Shown in pieces: positions 1 through 6,022 of a stretch of DNA of 7,901 nt. This stretch comes from DAOMOP01 sp035444405. Its GTDB lineage: Bacteria; Pseudomonadota; Gammaproteobacteria; Burkholderiales; Rhodocyclaceae. The notes below the pieces were generated by a model. That model was not told the DNA's origin. It did not search any database and saw only the letters and a program-made list of their open reading frames with translations. The position numbers and the translations under genes were made by a program. Location: contig DAOMOP010000187.1 of NCBI GenBank assembly GCA_035444405.1, positions 1-7,901 on the forward strand, read 5' to 3'. Within the stretch, counting starts at the first letter, position 1. Each line of letters begins with the position of its first letter.

Positions 1-486
1 CGCGTCGGGCGCGGGGGCCGCCGCCAGTGCGAAGCCGTCGCCGACCTCGCACGTGAACAGCCCCGGCGTGCGGCCCTGCAGCAGGCGCTCCTCGAAGCGC
101 CGCGCGAGCTCGCGCGTCGCCCGGCCGGCGAGATCCACGCCGAAGAAGTCGAGGATGCGGATGCCCAGGCCGAGCACCCCGCGCTCGCCGCCGGCCGCGG
201 CGCGGCGCGGCACCAGGGCGCCGAACTCCCACGCTTCGCCGCCGTCGCGCGCGATCGCCGGGCGGCCGTGCTCGCGTACCAGGTCCGCCGCCGACGTCCA
301 CAGCACGAAGCCGTTGTCGAGCTCGATGCGAACGACGTCGTCGGCGGCGACCTCGAGCTCGCCGGCCAGGCCCTCGCGCGCGCTGCCCGGAAGCACGCGC
401 CGGCTCGTCGCGATCGTGACGGCGTCGGCCTTGGGCGGGGCCGCTTCGTGGAGCGTGCCACGGATTCGATAGCGTCGCGGCCCCAT
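1..486 (-). CDS. N-terminal part of an unrecognised protein, possibly alpha/beta-hydrolase/CHAT type (truncated by window edge)
   Basis: An open frame runs from an ATG at 486 to the left edge without a stop, giving 162 residues that begin MGPRRYRIRGTLHEAAPP. The start is well supported: an AGGAAGGA Shine-Dalgarno sits 5 nt upstream, whereas an in-frame ATG at 513 has no ribosome site. No signal peptide or membrane segment is visible. The segment looks like a small beta-rich N-terminal domain (VVRIELDNGFVLWTSAADL, about residues 65-83), a Gly-rich stretch with a helix (GLGIRILDFFGVDLAG, about 107-122), then TPGLFTC near 146. From memory this resembles the N-terminus of large DUF7379-type proteins that continue into a lipase-like alpha/beta-hydrolase and sometimes a CHAT protease domain, but those domains would lie outside the window and cannot be confirmed. 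It lies downstream of the SLOG-like gene on the same strand, 227 nt away and with its own candidate promoter, so it may be both co-transcribed and independently expressed. That it is a real gene is fairly sure; its function is not. Confidence 0.7.
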   Translation of the reverse strand, partial: MGPRRYRIRGTLHEAAPPKADAVTIATSRRVLPGSAREGLAGELEVAADDVVRIELDNGFVLWTSAADLVREHGRPAIARDGGEAWEFGALVPRRAAAGGERGVLGLGIRILDFFGVDLAGRATRELARRFEERLLQGRTPGLFTCEVGDGFALAAAPAPDA

Positions 487-559
487 GCGGTCCTTCCTCG
501 CGGCGATCGGCATCGGCCATGCGCTGCGATGCCAATGGATTGACGGTGACGGCTGATCC

Positions 560-588
560 ACTATAGGAAGGCCGCCGCGCCGCGTCCA
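560..588 (-). promoter_or_regulatory. Candidate sigma-70 promoter for the left-edge gene
   Basis: Read on the minus strand, TGGACG (588-583) is followed after exactly 17 nt by TATAGT (565-560). These match 4/6 and 5/6 of the vegetative consensus with ideal spacing. Transcription would start near 553, leaving an untranslated leader of about 67 nt before the ATG at 486. It lies in the 227-nt gap between the SLOG-like gene and the left-edge gene, which contains nothing else I can support. In GC-rich DNA an AT-rich hexamer like this stands out, but the call rests on motif match alone. Confidence 0.4.
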
Positions 589-713
589 CCGCGCACGCCG
601 CCTCGGCGCCGCATCTTCCCGTCGTGCTCAGGCGCCGTAGCACCGCGCCGCGTGCCAAGACGCCGGGGCGAAGCCGCATGCGCCGACCGTCAACCGCGGG
701 CCGAGCCGACCCG

Positions 714-1301
714 CTACAGCGTGCGCGTGTCTATCCAGGTGACATGGCCGCCGCGGCGGCGCACCTCGTCGACCATGAAAGCGGTGCCGCCCGGACCGTC
801 GCCGGCGGTGCCGTCCCACAGGCAGATGAAGCGCAGCCGCGCGACTCCCCACGACAGCGCCGTCTCGAGCAGCCACAGGTTGCAGCGCTCGAACGGGCCG
901 CGCCCATCCTCATCCCGAGCGGGTGCGTCGGTCATGATGGTCGGTGGCTCGGCGAGCGTGTGGCGCACCGCGCGGTAGCGCTCGCGCCAACGCGGGCCGT
1001 CGCTTGCCGGCAGGATCGAGCACGCGATGAATTCCGGCTCCGGAAACGGCAGCATCAGCCGGATGTGCACGCCGCGCGCCCGACACGCCTCGAGGAACAG
1101 GATGTCGCCGCCGCTCGCCCCCTGGGCGAGCGCAAGATCGGGCGGGCCGGCCGCGAACGCGTCCAGCGCCGCCGCGATCCGGCGTGCCGCCTGCGGCACC
1201 TTGTCGGCGGGAAAGCGTGGCGTCGCGCGCCCGGGAGCGTCGACCATGTGGCCGCTGAACAGGAAGACCTGGCGCGGCACGGAACGGGAGGCGCCGGACA
1301 T
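714..1301 (-). CDS. SLOG-like Rossmann-fold nucleotide-sensor protein
   Basis: The gene encodes a 195-residue soluble protein. A first hydrophobic strand ends in FSGHMVDAPGR (residues 15-25), then PRFP (28-31), then DLALAQGASGGDILFLEACRARG (55-77), then LMLPFPEPEF (82-91) and a C-terminal RFICLWDGTAGDGPGGT (157-173). The Gly-rich loop GASGGD followed by a helix with E71 and ARG resembles the nucleotide-binding loop of SLOG proteins (the Rossmann superfamily of LOG, DprA and Thoeris ThsA C-terminal domains). From memory, close relatives occur alone or fused to RyR, TPR or CHAT-linked proteins in predicted conflict systems. Such domains are thought to bind or process nucleotide-derived signals; the ligand here cannot be told. 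Length suits a single-domain protein. It begins 18 nt after the stop of the muramidase gene and has no good ribosome site of its own, so translational coupling is likely. The start must be the ATG at 1301 because the next Met is inside the conserved first strand and loop. Confidence 0.75.
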   Translation of the reverse strand: MSGASRSVPRQVFLFSGHMVDAPGRATPRFPADKVPQAARRIAAALDAFAAGPPDLALAQGASGGDILFLEACRARGVHIRLMLPFPEPEFIACSILPASDGPRWRERYRAVRHTLAEPPTIMTDAPARDEDGRGPFERCNLWLLETALSWGVARLRFICLWDGTAGDGPGGTAFMVDEVRRRGGHVTWIDTRTL

Positions 1302-1319
1302 GGGTGGTTTGCGGCAACC

Positions 1320-2315
1320 CTAGGCCAGCAGCAGCCGGAACTCGCGGAACCAGCGCGCGAGCGACTCGTGGTAACGGTGCGCCTCGTAGCCGGGTCCGTT
1401 GTAGAAGTGCGCGATCTCGCGAAACGCGGCCTCGCCCGGGTCGCGCCGCGCGACGACGGCGGCCTTGGGCTTCAGAAAGCGTGCGACGTAGGCGAGCTGC
1501 TCGGCGCTCGGTGCCGTAAACAGGGCCTCGGCGTTCGGGGCGCCGACGCGGCGGAAGTTCTCGCCCATGATCTGGCCCAGGCCCAGACTCATCGAGCGCA
1601 TGCGCAGCGCCGCGAGCGCTTCGTCCGGGTGCTGTCCGTTGAGGCGGCTCAGGTAATGCTGTTCGAAGCGCGGGCGGACGACCCCGGCGGTCTCCTGGCG
1701 CACGATCGCCAGCACCCATTCGGGCGCGATGCGATAGTCGGCGTCGTCACGCAGGCGTGTGCACACCGTGATTGCCAGCTCGCCGTAGCGTTCGGCGATG
1801 CGGCGGCAGTCGAGAAAGCGTCGCTTGTGCAGGGCGTTGAGGTGGAACACCGCGTCGTCCACGGTGCCGGTCATCACCTCGCCGCGTGCGCAGCGCTCGC
1901 GGGCGCTGTGCAGCATCGCGTGCAGCGTCTGCGGCGTCAGCCGCGCGTCCGGGATGGTTCCGATCAGACGCGCGGCCGTATTCCAGCGACACGGATAGCA
2001 CAGCGTCGCGCGGTCGATGCCGCCGGCGAGCCCGTGCTCGAACTGGAACTGGGCGATACCGCGGTTGGTGCCGCGCCCGAAGTCGCCGTCGACGACGCAG
2101 GCGCCGCCCGACGAGGTCGAATAGCCGAGGAAGATCATCAGTCGCTGCACCGCCATGATCGCCGCCTCACCGGCCGACTGGCGTGTCAGCGTCGCATCGC
2201 CCGACAGAAAGCGCTCGAGATCCTCGCGCCAGCGCGCATCGTCGTCCTCGGGATGGATGACGATCGGGCGAATCGTCGCATCACCGAGCAGTGCCGCGAT
2301 CGTGATGGCATCCAT
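1320..2315 (-). CDS. N-acetylmuramidase-family (DUF3380) peptidoglycan hydrolase with peptidoglycan-binding domain
   Basis: The gene encodes 331 residues in three parts. An N-terminal acidic segment (1-45) is followed by a peptidoglycan-binding type-1 domain (about 50-135) showing AVQRLMIFLGY, VDGDFGRGTNRGIAQFQFEHGL and a late TPQTLHAML. The C-terminal muramidase domain (about 190-331) shows PEWVLAIVRQETAG with the presumed catalytic Glu208, SLGLGQIMGENF (243-254) and YNGPGY (305-310). These are the hallmarks of the N-acetylmuramidase family (Pfam PF11860), which cleaves the glycan strand of murein and is common in phage endolysins. It is a little longer than typical phage versions. There is no signal peptide or membrane segment and no holin next door, so export is unexplained. 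GAGGA sits 5 nt before the ATG, supporting the start. A weak TATGCT -10 lies at 2354-2349 without a good -35. It is the first gene of a minus-strand pair with the SLOG-like gene. The hydrolase class is clear; a domesticated or effector role is inference. Confidence 0.88.
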   Translation of the reverse strand: MDAITIAALLGDATIRPIVIHPEDDDARWREDLERFLSGDATLTRQSAGEAAIMAVQRLMIFLGYSTSSGGACVVDGDFGRGTNRGIAQFQFEHGLAGGIDRATLCYPCRWNTAARLIGTIPDARLTPQTLHAMLHSARERCARGEVMTGTVDDAVFHLNALHKRRFLDCRRIAERYGELAITVCTRLRDDADYRIAPEWVLAIVRQETAGVVRPRFEQHYLSRLNGQHPDEALAALRMRSMSLGLGQIMGENFRRVGAPNAEALFTAPSAEQLAYVARFLKPKAAVVARRDPGEAAFREIAHFYNGPGYEAHRYHESLARWFREFRLLLA

Positions 2316-2455
2316 GTCGTTCCTCGCTTCGGTCGTGCCGACGCTTCAAGCATAGACCGCGATGACGCCGTACGACATGCACCACGATCGCTCCAGTGGC
2401 ACTGCAGCGGCATCGGGCGCAGGCATGCGGACCATTCCCCGGTGCACGGCACGCG

Positions 2456-2611
2456 TCATCTGAAGTGAATGCTGCCGATGCCCAGAAGGCCTACCAGGCC
2501 TATGATGATCAGATAGAGCGCGACGATGTAGTTCAGCAGCCGGGGCATGACGAGGATCAGGATGCCGGCGATCAGCGCTGCCAGCGGGCCGATGCTCAAG
2601 CTCAGGTTCAT
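2456..2611 (-). CDS. DUF3096-family small membrane protein
   Basis: The gene encodes a 51-residue peptide beginning MNLSLSIGPLAALIAGILIL. Residues about 7-25 and 27-47 form two hydrophobic segments separated by MPRLLNY, giving a two-pass inner-membrane hairpin. The pattern, with the central PRLLNYIVALYLIIIGL block and the small Gly-rich end, matches the DUF3096 family as I remember it; function is unknown. The frame stays open upstream to an ATG at 2680, which would add 23 hydrophilic residues, but GGAG 8 nt before the ATG at 2611 and the usual family length of about 50 residues favour the shorter form. It is separated from the muramidase gene by 140 nt and so is probably not part of that unit. 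It is divergent from the entericidin-like gene, sharing an upstream region of about 275 nt. Confidence 0.85.
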   Translation of the reverse strand: MNLSLSIGPLAALIAGILILVMPRLLNYIVALYLIIIGLVGLLGIGSIHFR

Positions 2612-2670
2612 CGATGGATCTCCATGGTCGGGCACGCAGGCTGCGGCCATTGCAGGTCGGGTCTGCGGGC

Positions 2671-2679
2671 ATCTTAGCA
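2671..2679 (-). promoter_or_regulatory. Candidate extended -10 promoter for the DUF3096 gene
   Basis: The minus strand reads TGCTAAGAT, a TGn extension followed by TAAGAT (4/6 to TATAAT). The best -35 at 17-nt spacing is poor (CGGGCA, 2699-2694), which extended -10 promoters tolerate. Transcription would start near 2664, about 50 nt before the ATG at 2611. Support is from motif match only. Confidence 0.3.
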
Positions 2680-2733
2680 TCGGTCCGCCCGACTGCCCGT
2701 GCCGCTCGTGCTCCGGAGGTGTTATGAACGCGG

Positions 2734-2745
2734 TCTATACTTGAG
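2734..2745 (+). promoter_or_regulatory. Sigma-S-like -10 element upstream of the entericidin-like gene
   Basis: The stretch TCTATACTTGAG contains TATACT (2736-2741, 5/6 to TATAAT) and fits the described sigma-S extended -10 (KCTAYRCTTAA) at ten of eleven positions, including the C just before the hexamer and the T after it. No convincing -35 hexamer is visible at normal spacing, which sigma-S promoters often lack. The E. coli entericidin B gene is known to be sigma-S dependent, so the assignment agrees with the downstream gene. The predicted start near 2748 lies about 140 nt before the ATG at 2888. Confidence 0.45.
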
Positions 2746-2772
2746 CGAGGCGGCAGCGCGCCGGCCGCGGTA

Positions 2773-2861
2773 TGGTCCGGACGGTCGGTGGCGGCGCTGC
2801 CTTGCGGCACCCTTGCCGTATGCATGGGCGATGGTGCCGGCATGACTCCGGTCCCGGACCA
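2773..2861 (+). other. Foldable 5' leader of the entericidin-like transcript
   Basis: Two nested inverted repeats lie in the untranslated leader. The outer stem is TGGTCCGG (2773-2780) against CCGGACCA (2854-2861), 8 perfect pairs. Inside it, CGGCACC (2805-2811) pairs with GGTGCCG (2833-2839) and continues past one mismatch through TTGCC against GGCGA (2813-2817 with 2827-2831, one wobble), leaving a 9-nt loop. The Shine-Dalgarno at 2875-2880 stays outside the structure. Inverted repeats are common in GC-rich DNA, so this could be chance. A regulatory leader or a small RNA is possible but unproven. Confidence 0.3.
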
Positions 2862-2887
2862 GTGATGCCGATCGAAGGAGAGTGCTG

Positions 2888-3037
2888 ATGTTCACGAGAC
2901 TGCTGTCGTTGCTTCTGGCCGTGGGGCTGATTGCATCGGTGAGCGCCTGCCAGACGATTGCCGGAGCCGGCAAGGATATCCAGAGCGGTGGGGAGATGAT
3001 CGAGGAGACCGCCAAGGAGACGCAGAAGAAGATGTAG
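2888..3037 (+). CDS. Entericidin A/B-family small lipoprotein
   Basis: The gene encodes 49 residues. The first 20 form a lipoprotein signal (TR followed by a hydrophobic run LLSLLLAVGLIASVSA), ending in a lipobox VSA with Cys21 as the lipidation site. The mature peptide starts CQTIAGAGKDIQSGGEMIEE, matching the entericidin pattern of a Gly-rich start, a DI..GG motif and a short amphipathic Lys/Glu/Gln-rich tail. The length matches the E. coli EcnA and EcnB proteins. AAGGAG at 2875-2880 lies 7 nt before the ATG, an excellent ribosome site. Family members are tiny envelope lipoproteins; in E. coli EcnA/EcnB were described as an antidote/toxin pair induced in stationary phase. Only one copy is present here, so a toxin-antidote function should not be assumed. 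It is transcribed alone, with a hairpin downstream. Confidence 0.9.
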   Translation: MFTRLLSLLLAVGLIASVSACQTIAGAGKDIQSGGEMIEETAKETQKKM

Positions 3038-3077
3038 CCGAGACAAGCCGGTCGTGCGGCGTGCCCACGACACACCC

Positions 3078-3104
3078 CACTGCGCCTGCGGGTCAGGTGC
3101 AGTG
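3078..3104 (+). terminator. Strong stem-loop after the entericidin-like gene, probable transcription end
   Basis: CACTGCGCCTG (3078-3088) and CAGGTGCAGTG (3094-3104) form an 11-bp stem with a single G-T wobble and a 5-nt loop, 41 nt after the lipoprotein stop codon. No U-tract follows (CGGCCTTGCG), so it is not a canonical intrinsic terminator. A smaller stem (GTCGTG 3051-3056 with CACGAC 3066-3071) precedes it. The position between a complete gene and the next promoter favours a 3'-end role, either termination or protection of the transcript end. Confidence 0.5.
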
Positions 3105-3150
3105 CGGCCTTGCGCACGAGGCATGCCGTCCGGGATGGAGCGGCGGGCGG

Positions 3151-3176
3151 TGTTATAGTGGTGCGCGATTCGCACC
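3151..3176 (+). promoter_or_regulatory. Extended -10 promoter with a dyad at the transcript start, for the GGDEF-EAL gene
   Basis: TGTTATAGT (3151-3159) is a TGn extension plus TATAGT (5/6 to TATAAT); the region 17 nt upstream has no good -35. Directly after it, GGTGCG (3160-3165) and CGCACC (3171-3176) form a perfect 6-bp inverted repeat with a 5-nt spacer, centred on the expected start site near 3166. The dyad could be an operator or a 5'-end RNA hairpin. It implies that translation begins downstream, at the TTG at 3200, rather than at codons upstream of the promoter. Confidence 0.45.
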
Positions 3177-3199
3177 CGAGCGTCCCGCCTGAGTCCCGC

Positions 3200-5959
3200 T
3201 TGAATCTCAAGACCAAATCCTCGCTGACCGTCGCCGTGCTCCTGATCGTGGTGTTCGGCATCGGCATCCTCGTTCAGGACTACCTGATCCGCACGTCCCT
3301 GAAGCACACCATCGCCGATCAGCAGTTCGCGCTCGTCTCGCGCGTGGCTGGCGAGATCGACGGCCGGCTGGCGATCAATCTGGATGCGCTCGAGCGCGTG
3401 GCGGCCGGGCTGACGCCGGCGCTCGTCGGCGATCGGCCGGCGCTGCAGCGCTTCGTGCGCGACCAGACGGGAATTCTTGCGATCTTCGACGCGCTGATCG
3501 TCGTCAGTCCCACCCTCCAGGTGCTGGCCGATGTGCCTCAGGTTGCGGGGCGTGTCGGCACCGACGTGTCCGGGCTCGCCCATCTCGTGCGTCTGCGCGA
3601 GACGCGGCAGCCGGTCGTCTCCCAGCCTTTTCTCGGCAAGATTACCGGCCGCCCGACCGTGGCGATGTCGGTGCCGGTGCGCGAGCCCGGCGGGCCGCTG
3701 ATCGCAATCCTGTCGGGCACGTTCGACCTGTACACGCCGAACTTTCTCGGTTCGCTCAACGCCGTCCGTGAGCCCGGCGTCGCGCGCTACGTGCTGACCA
3801 CGCGCGAGCGCGCGACGCTGGTCGGGCCGGATTCGGCACGCGTGCTGGCGCCGTACGCCAAGCCGGGCGCAGATCCGGTCTACGACCGCGCGCTCGAAGG
3901 CTGGCAGGGCACGGCGGAGGGCGTCACCGGCAACGGCGAGCGCGTGCTGATGAGCTTTCGGCTGCTCGACAGGGCGGACTGGGTGCTCGGAGCGCTGCTG
4001 CCGGTCGATGAGGCGTTCGTGCCGGTGCGCGAGTCGCGTCGCACCGTGGTGTCGTTGCTGCTGGTCGCGACGCTGCTGGTCGGGGTGCTGATGTGGTTCG
4101 CGATGCGCCGTCTGCTCACGCCGCTGCTGGCACTGCGCGAGACCGTGCGGCGGCTGCGGACCGATCCGCAAGCGGCAGCGCGTCCGCCGACCGGCGACGA
4201 CGAGATCGGCGAGGTGGCACGCGAGTTCTACGAGCTGTTCGACCAGCTGACGCAGTCGCGGCACGAGAGCTTCGATCGTGCGACGCAGTTGCAGACGGTT
4301 CTCGATGCGAGCCCGCTCGCCATCGCGGTGACCCGCGAGCGCCGCGTGATTCGAGCGAACCCGGCCTACGAACGCATGTTCGGCTATCGGCTCGAGGAGT
4401 TGCGCAACCGGACGCCGGAGCGCCACTTCGCCGATCACGAGGCCTTCATCGCGTTCGGCGAGCGGATGTACGCCGCCGTGGCCGGCGGCGGCGTCGCGCG
4501 GCTCGAAGAGCGTCTCAAGGATCGCACAGGACGCATGTTATGGGCCGACGTCTACGCCCGCCTGCTCGATCCGTCACGGCCCGAAGAGGGGGTGGTGGTC
4601 CTGATCGAGGACATCAGCGAGCGCAAGGCGAGCGAGGAGCGCATCCGTTACCTGGCCGAGCACGATGCGCTGACCGGGCTGCCGAACCGCTTGCGGCTGC
4701 ACGAGCGGCTTGCCCAGGCGATCCTGACCGCGCAGCGCGAGCACCGTCGTCTCGCGCTGCTGTTCATCGATCTCGATCACTTCAAGAACATCAACGATAC
4801 GCTCGGGCACCACGTCGGCGACCAGCTGCTGCGCGTCGTCGCGGAGCGCATCGTGCAGTGCGTGCGCGCGACCGATACGGTGAGCCGCCCCGGCGGCGAC
4901 GAGTTCACGCTGCTGCTGCCCGACATCGCCGGCCCGGACGATGCGGCCCGCGTGGCCGAAAAGGTGCTCGATGCGCTCGCGCGGCCCTACAGCATCGACG
5001 GCCGTCAGCTGATGATCTCGGCCAGCGTCGGCATCGGCCTCTATCCCGACGACGGCGCCGATATCGCCGCGCTGATGCGCAGCGCCGACCTCGCGATGTA
5101 TCACGGCAAGGAAAGCGGGCGCAATGCGTACCACTTCTTCCGCGCCGAGATGAACGAACGTGTGCACGAGCGCATGGCGCTCGAGACCGCCTTGCGGCGA
5201 GCGCTGAAGAACGGCGAGTTCCTGCTGCACTATCAGCCGCAGATCGACAGTGCGACGCGACGCATCGTCGGCGTCGAGGCGCTGCTGCGCTGGCAGGATC
5301 CGGAGGCGGGGCTGGTTTCGCCGGCGCGCTTCATTCCGCTGGCCGAAGAGACCGGCCTGATCCTGCCGCTCGGTGCGTGGGTGCTGAAGGAAGCGTGCCG
5401 GCAGAATCGCGCCTGGCAGGCGGCCGGGCTGCCGGCCCTGCCGGTCGCGGTCAACATCTCGGCGCTGCAGTTCCGGCAGCGGCAGTTCGTCGAGCTCGTC
5501 GCCGACGCGCTCGCCGCAAGCGGCCTGACGGCGGCGTGCCTCGAGCTCGAGCTGACCGAGAGCATCATGATGGATGCGGCCGAACGCCATCTCGAGGTGC
5601 TCGAGGCCATCCGCGACATGGGCATACGCATGGCGATCGACGATTTCGGTACCGGCTACTCGTCGCTCGCCTATCTGAAGCGGCTGCCGATCGACAAGCT
5701 GAAGATCGACCAGGCCTTCGTGCGCGACGTCGCCACCGACCCGGACGACGCGGCCATCGTCGGCGCGATCATAGGGCTCGCGCGCAACATGAAGCTCGAG
5801 GTGATTGCCGAAGGCGTCGAGAGCGAGGCCCAGCTCGACTTCCTGCGGCGCGGCGGCTGCGACCAGGTGCAGGGCTACCTGTTCTCGCCGCCCTTGCCGG
5901 CGGCAGCGTTCGAGCTGCTGTGGCGCCGCACGCTGGCCGGATGTCGGCAGCCCGGATGA
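3200..5959 (+). CDS. Membrane-bound dCache-HAMP-PAS-GGDEF-EAL protein (c-di-GMP synthesis and/or breakdown)
   Basis: With the TTG start at 3200 the protein has 919 residues. Order: membrane helix about 8-30, periplasmic dCache-like sensor about 31-281, second helix about 282-303, HAMP about 304-358, PAS about 365-475 ending in EDISERKASEERI, GGDEF about 483-645, EAL about 665-905. GGDEF is intact at 565-569, preceded by the inhibitory-site motif RATD five residues upstream. EAL is intact at 693-695, with NISALQF, ELTES, IDDFGTGYSSL, KIDQ, IAEGVE and QGY all present, so both cyclase and phosphodiesterase activity are possible. A Pro precedes GGDEF where Leu is usual (SRPGGDEF). It should sense a small periplasmic ligand and adjust c-di-GMP. 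The frame is open upstream to a TTG at 3110, but that start would precede the promoter at 3151-3159; the N-terminus from 3200 (MNLKTKSSLTVAV) looks natural although its ribosome site is weak. The start is therefore the least certain point. It converges with the next gene. Confidence 0.95.
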   Translation: MNLKTKSSLTVAVLLIVVFGIGILVQDYLIRTSLKHTIADQQFALVSRVAGEIDGRLAINLDALERVAAGLTPALVGDRPALQRFVRDQTGILAIFDALIVVSPTLQVLADVPQVAGRVGTDVSGLAHLVRLRETRQPVVSQPFLGKITGRPTVAMSVPVREPGGPLIAILSGTFDLYTPNFLGSLNAVREPGVARYVLTTRERATLVGPDSARVLAPYAKPGADPVYDRALEGWQGTAEGVTGNGERVLMSFRLLDRADWVLGALLPVDEAFVPVRESRRTVVSLLLVATLLVGVLMWFAMRRLLTPLLALRETVRRLRTDPQAAARPPTGDDEIGEVAREFYELFDQLTQSRHESFDRATQLQTVLDASPLAIAVTRERRVIRANPAYERMFGYRLEELRNRTPERHFADHEAFIAFGERMYAAVAGGGVARLEERLKDRTGRMLWADVYARLLDPSRPEEGVVVLIEDISERKASEERIRYLAEHDALTGLPNRLRLHERLAQAILTAQREHRRLALLFIDLDHFKNINDTLGHHVGDQLLRVVAERIVQCVRATDTVSRPGGDEFTLLLPDIAGPDDAARVAEKVLDALARPYSIDGRQLMISASVGIGLYPDDGADIAALMRSADLAMYHGKESGRNAYHFFRAEMNERVHERMALETALRRALKNGEFLLHYQPQIDSATRRIVGVEALLRWQDPEAGLVSPARFIPLAEETGLILPLGAWVLKEACRQNRAWQAAGLPALPVAVNISALQFRQRQFVELVADALAASGLTAACLELELTESIMMDAAERHLEVLEAIRDMGIRMAIDDFGTGYSSLAYLKRLPIDKLKIDQAFVRDVATDPDDAAIVGAIIGLARNMKLEVIAEGVESEAQLDFLRRGGCDQVQGYLFSPPLPAAAFELLWRRTLAGCRQPG

Positions 5960-6022
5960 GCCCGTGCGCGCGCTCGCCCCTTGCCCCCGACCCCCTGTCG
6001 GCGACGATTTCGTCACGGGTTC

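Noticed and set aside
604..637. CGGCGCC / GGCGCCG inverted repeat downstream of the SLOG-like gene
   Set aside because: Seven GC pairs with a 20-nt loop and no T-run are expected by chance at this base composition, and the repeat lies far beyond the stop codon.
2349..2354. TATGCT as a -10 for the muramidase gene
   Set aside because: It matches at four positions only and has neither a -35 at 16-18 nt nor a TGn extension, so it is noted under the gene but not listed as a promoter.
624..2468. 614-codon open frame on the plus strand, opposite the muramidase and SLOG-like genes
   Set aside because: Its product is an Arg/Ala/His-rich low-complexity string with no recognisable domain, while the opposite strand carries two clear protein families. 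It is a GC-rich shadow.
2735..4438. 567-codon open frame on the minus strand across the lipoprotein gene and the sensor domain
   Set aside because: It crosses a well-supported lipoprotein gene, two promoters and a hairpin, and its product is Arg/His/Gln-rich with no domain.
4574..6016. 480-codon minus-strand frame opposite the GGDEF-EAL domains
   Set aside because: It is the complement of conserved GGDEF-EAL codons with no domain of its own.
5961..6019. Inverted repeat CCCGTG / CACGGG between the convergent genes
   Set aside because: It has only 6 pairs with a 47-nt loop and no T-run on either side, too weak to call a bidirectional terminator.
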